DNA from: Pyropia haitanensis
Lineage: Eukaryota > Rhodophyta > Bangiophyceae > Bangiales > Bangiaceae
DNA: 64,000 bases
Direction: 5' to 3'
Assembly: GCA_008729055.1 (NCBI GenBank)
Contig: SDUX01000002.1
Coordinates: forward strand, 124,001 to 188,000
Shown: positions 63,290 to 64,000 of the stretch, in pieces
Layout of the letters: each line of letters starts with the position of its first letter
Numbering within the stretch: position 1 is the stretch's first letter
Made by a program: the position numbers and the translations under genes
Notes under the pieces: generated by a model
What the model was told of the DNA's origin: nothing
What the model saw: only the letters and a program-made list of their open reading frames with translations
The model's database searches: none

Positions 63290-64000
63290 CTACGCCCGCG
63301 CCTCGAGCCCGCACCGCGCGTTGGCCCAGCCCGACAGGAAGACGACGCCGAGGATGGTCAGCGCCGCCGCGAGGACCGGCAGCGGGACGGGGAGCGGCTG
63401 GCCCTCCCGCTCCGCCTCGGGCCGCGCCGACAGGCGCTCGTTGAGGCTGACCCGCGCGACGGGCGCCATCATGTACGCGACGTAGCCGCCAAACGCGACC
63501 GCCCCAAAGTTTTCGTACGGCGAGCACGCCTCGTCGAGCACGATAAACGCGACCAGCCGCCACGCAATGCCGGCGAGCAGCGCCGCGACCGCCAGGATGT
63601 TGAACCACTCCATGCCGCTCCGCCGGCTGCTCGCGCCCGTGTTGGCCACCCACCCAAACTTGGAGCCACCGCTGAAGAGCGCGTCGTATACGCCCATCGT
63701 GTGGGCCCAGCAAAAGCTAAACCAGCACTGCTGCGAGCGAAGGATGTCCACCATCGGGACATCCCTGTGGGAGAGAGAGGGTGTAGAGTCCACAGACGGG
63801 GGGGGGAGGCGTGACATCCGTGCGGCCGACAGAGACAGAGAGAGAGAAGAGGATGAGGAGGCGGTCAGCATACAGCCGTGGGGAGCCCGCGCGACCAAGG
63901 CAAGAGCAGACATACGTCACCCCGCCGCGGCGGCGCCCGGCGACGACGCCGCCCCTACGATCACCACGCTTTGAAGACCGCGGCGGTCAAGCACAAGAGC
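63290..64000 (-). CDS. multi-pass membrane protein, 3' part only (possible GT2-type glycosyltransferase C-terminus)
   Basis: The gene enters from the right edge. The last exon starts near 63766 after the acceptor CTCTCTCTCCCACAG and reads DVPMVDILRSQQCWFSFCWA, HTMGVYDALFSGGSKFGWVA, NTGASSRRSGMEWFNILAVA. Membrane segments follow, roughly WFNILAVAALLAGIAWRLVA, FGGYVAYMMAPVARVSL and LPVLAAALTILGVVFLSGW. It ends ANARCGLEARA. A donor (GG|GTGACG at 63921/63920, or GTATGT five bases further) closes the preceding exon. That exon reads ALVLDRRGLQSVVIVGAASS in the matching phase and runs off the window. The block 'YDALFSGGSKFGWVA' followed by membrane helices resembles the C-terminal part of cellulose-synthase-like GT2 enzymes, but only loosely. 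The function should be treated as unknown. Confidence 0.5.
63767..63920 (-). other. intron near the right edge
   Basis: A pyrimidine-rich tract and CCCACAG precede the exon beginning GGATGTCCC. The donor is GTGACG (63920) or GTATGT (63915). Choosing GTGACG keeps the upstream exon open in phase (..AAAAG|D..). The length is about 150 bases. Confidence 0.6.

Noticed and set aside
1..64000. tRNA or rRNA genes
   Set aside because: I scanned the less G+C-rich patches for T-loop-like GGTTCRANTCC sequences and a matching acceptor stem and found none. A covariance-model search would be needed to be certain.

Overview
The window is nuclear DNA of a photosynthetic eukaryote with an extremely G+C-rich genome (roughly three quarters G+C by eye, not counted). 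The evidence is spliceosomal introns with GT..AG ends, RNA polymerase II and III transcription factors (a TFIIE-alpha, a SNAPc-like subunit), mitochondrial and plastid presequence-like N-termini, and plastid-type transporters (NhaD Na+/H+ antiporter, folate-biopterin transporter). Genes are compact and almost intronless: two introns lie inside complete genes and one at the right edge. This fits a GC-rich, intron-poor alga; a Porphyra/Pyropia-like red alga or a GC-rich green microalga are the best guesses, and the sequence alone does not decide between them.

Layout. 0-3.3 kb: no gene supported. 3.3-12 kb: a Ser/Gly/Ala-rich basic protein, phosphopantothenate-cysteine ligase (-), a CxxCC metal-chelating protein, tRNA dimethylallyltransferase (-); a 600-bp inverted-repeat element sits at 6.85-7.45 kb. 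13-20 kb: a glutathione S-transferase-like protein, a Sua5/YrdC threonylcarbamoyl-AMP synthase, and a large chromo-domain-like protein (-). 21.6-29 kb: a GRDP/DUF1399 protein (-), branched-chain 2-oxoacid dehydrogenase E1 alpha (-) and a Cys-Pro-Pro repeat protein (-). 31.8-36.7 kb: a divergent pair, SNAPc-like (-) and BT1 folate/biopterin transporter (+), sharing a promoter with a triple 30-bp repeat. 37-39.7 kb: malate dehydrogenase with one intron, tail-to-tail with TFIIE-alpha. 40.6-49 kb: three paralogous genes for small secreted 10-cysteine proteins with matching TATA promoters and 3' elements, interrupted by a PfkB sugar kinase. 49-55.5 kb: a GT61 glycosyltransferase (-) and a MINDY deubiquitinase. 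57-64 kb: NhaD antiporter, a helical-repeat (PPR-like) protein (-), and the last exon of a membrane protein leaving the right edge.

Most of these are housekeeping genes with no operon-like logic. Two tRNA A37-modification enzymes (dimethylallyl transfer and the t6A precursor) lie within 6 kb, which is probably coincidence. The most unusual content is the secreted cysteine-rich gene cluster and the Cys-Pro-Pro protein.

A property of the whole window governs the annotation. At least eleven otherwise convincing genes change reading frame inside long G or C homopolymers. Nearly every junction is restored by one extra base, and the corrected lengths are exact multiples of three. This looks like systematic one-base under-calling of poly-G/C runs in the assembly, though slippage during expression is not excluded. 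Coordinates of such genes are given as one span, with the junctions noted.
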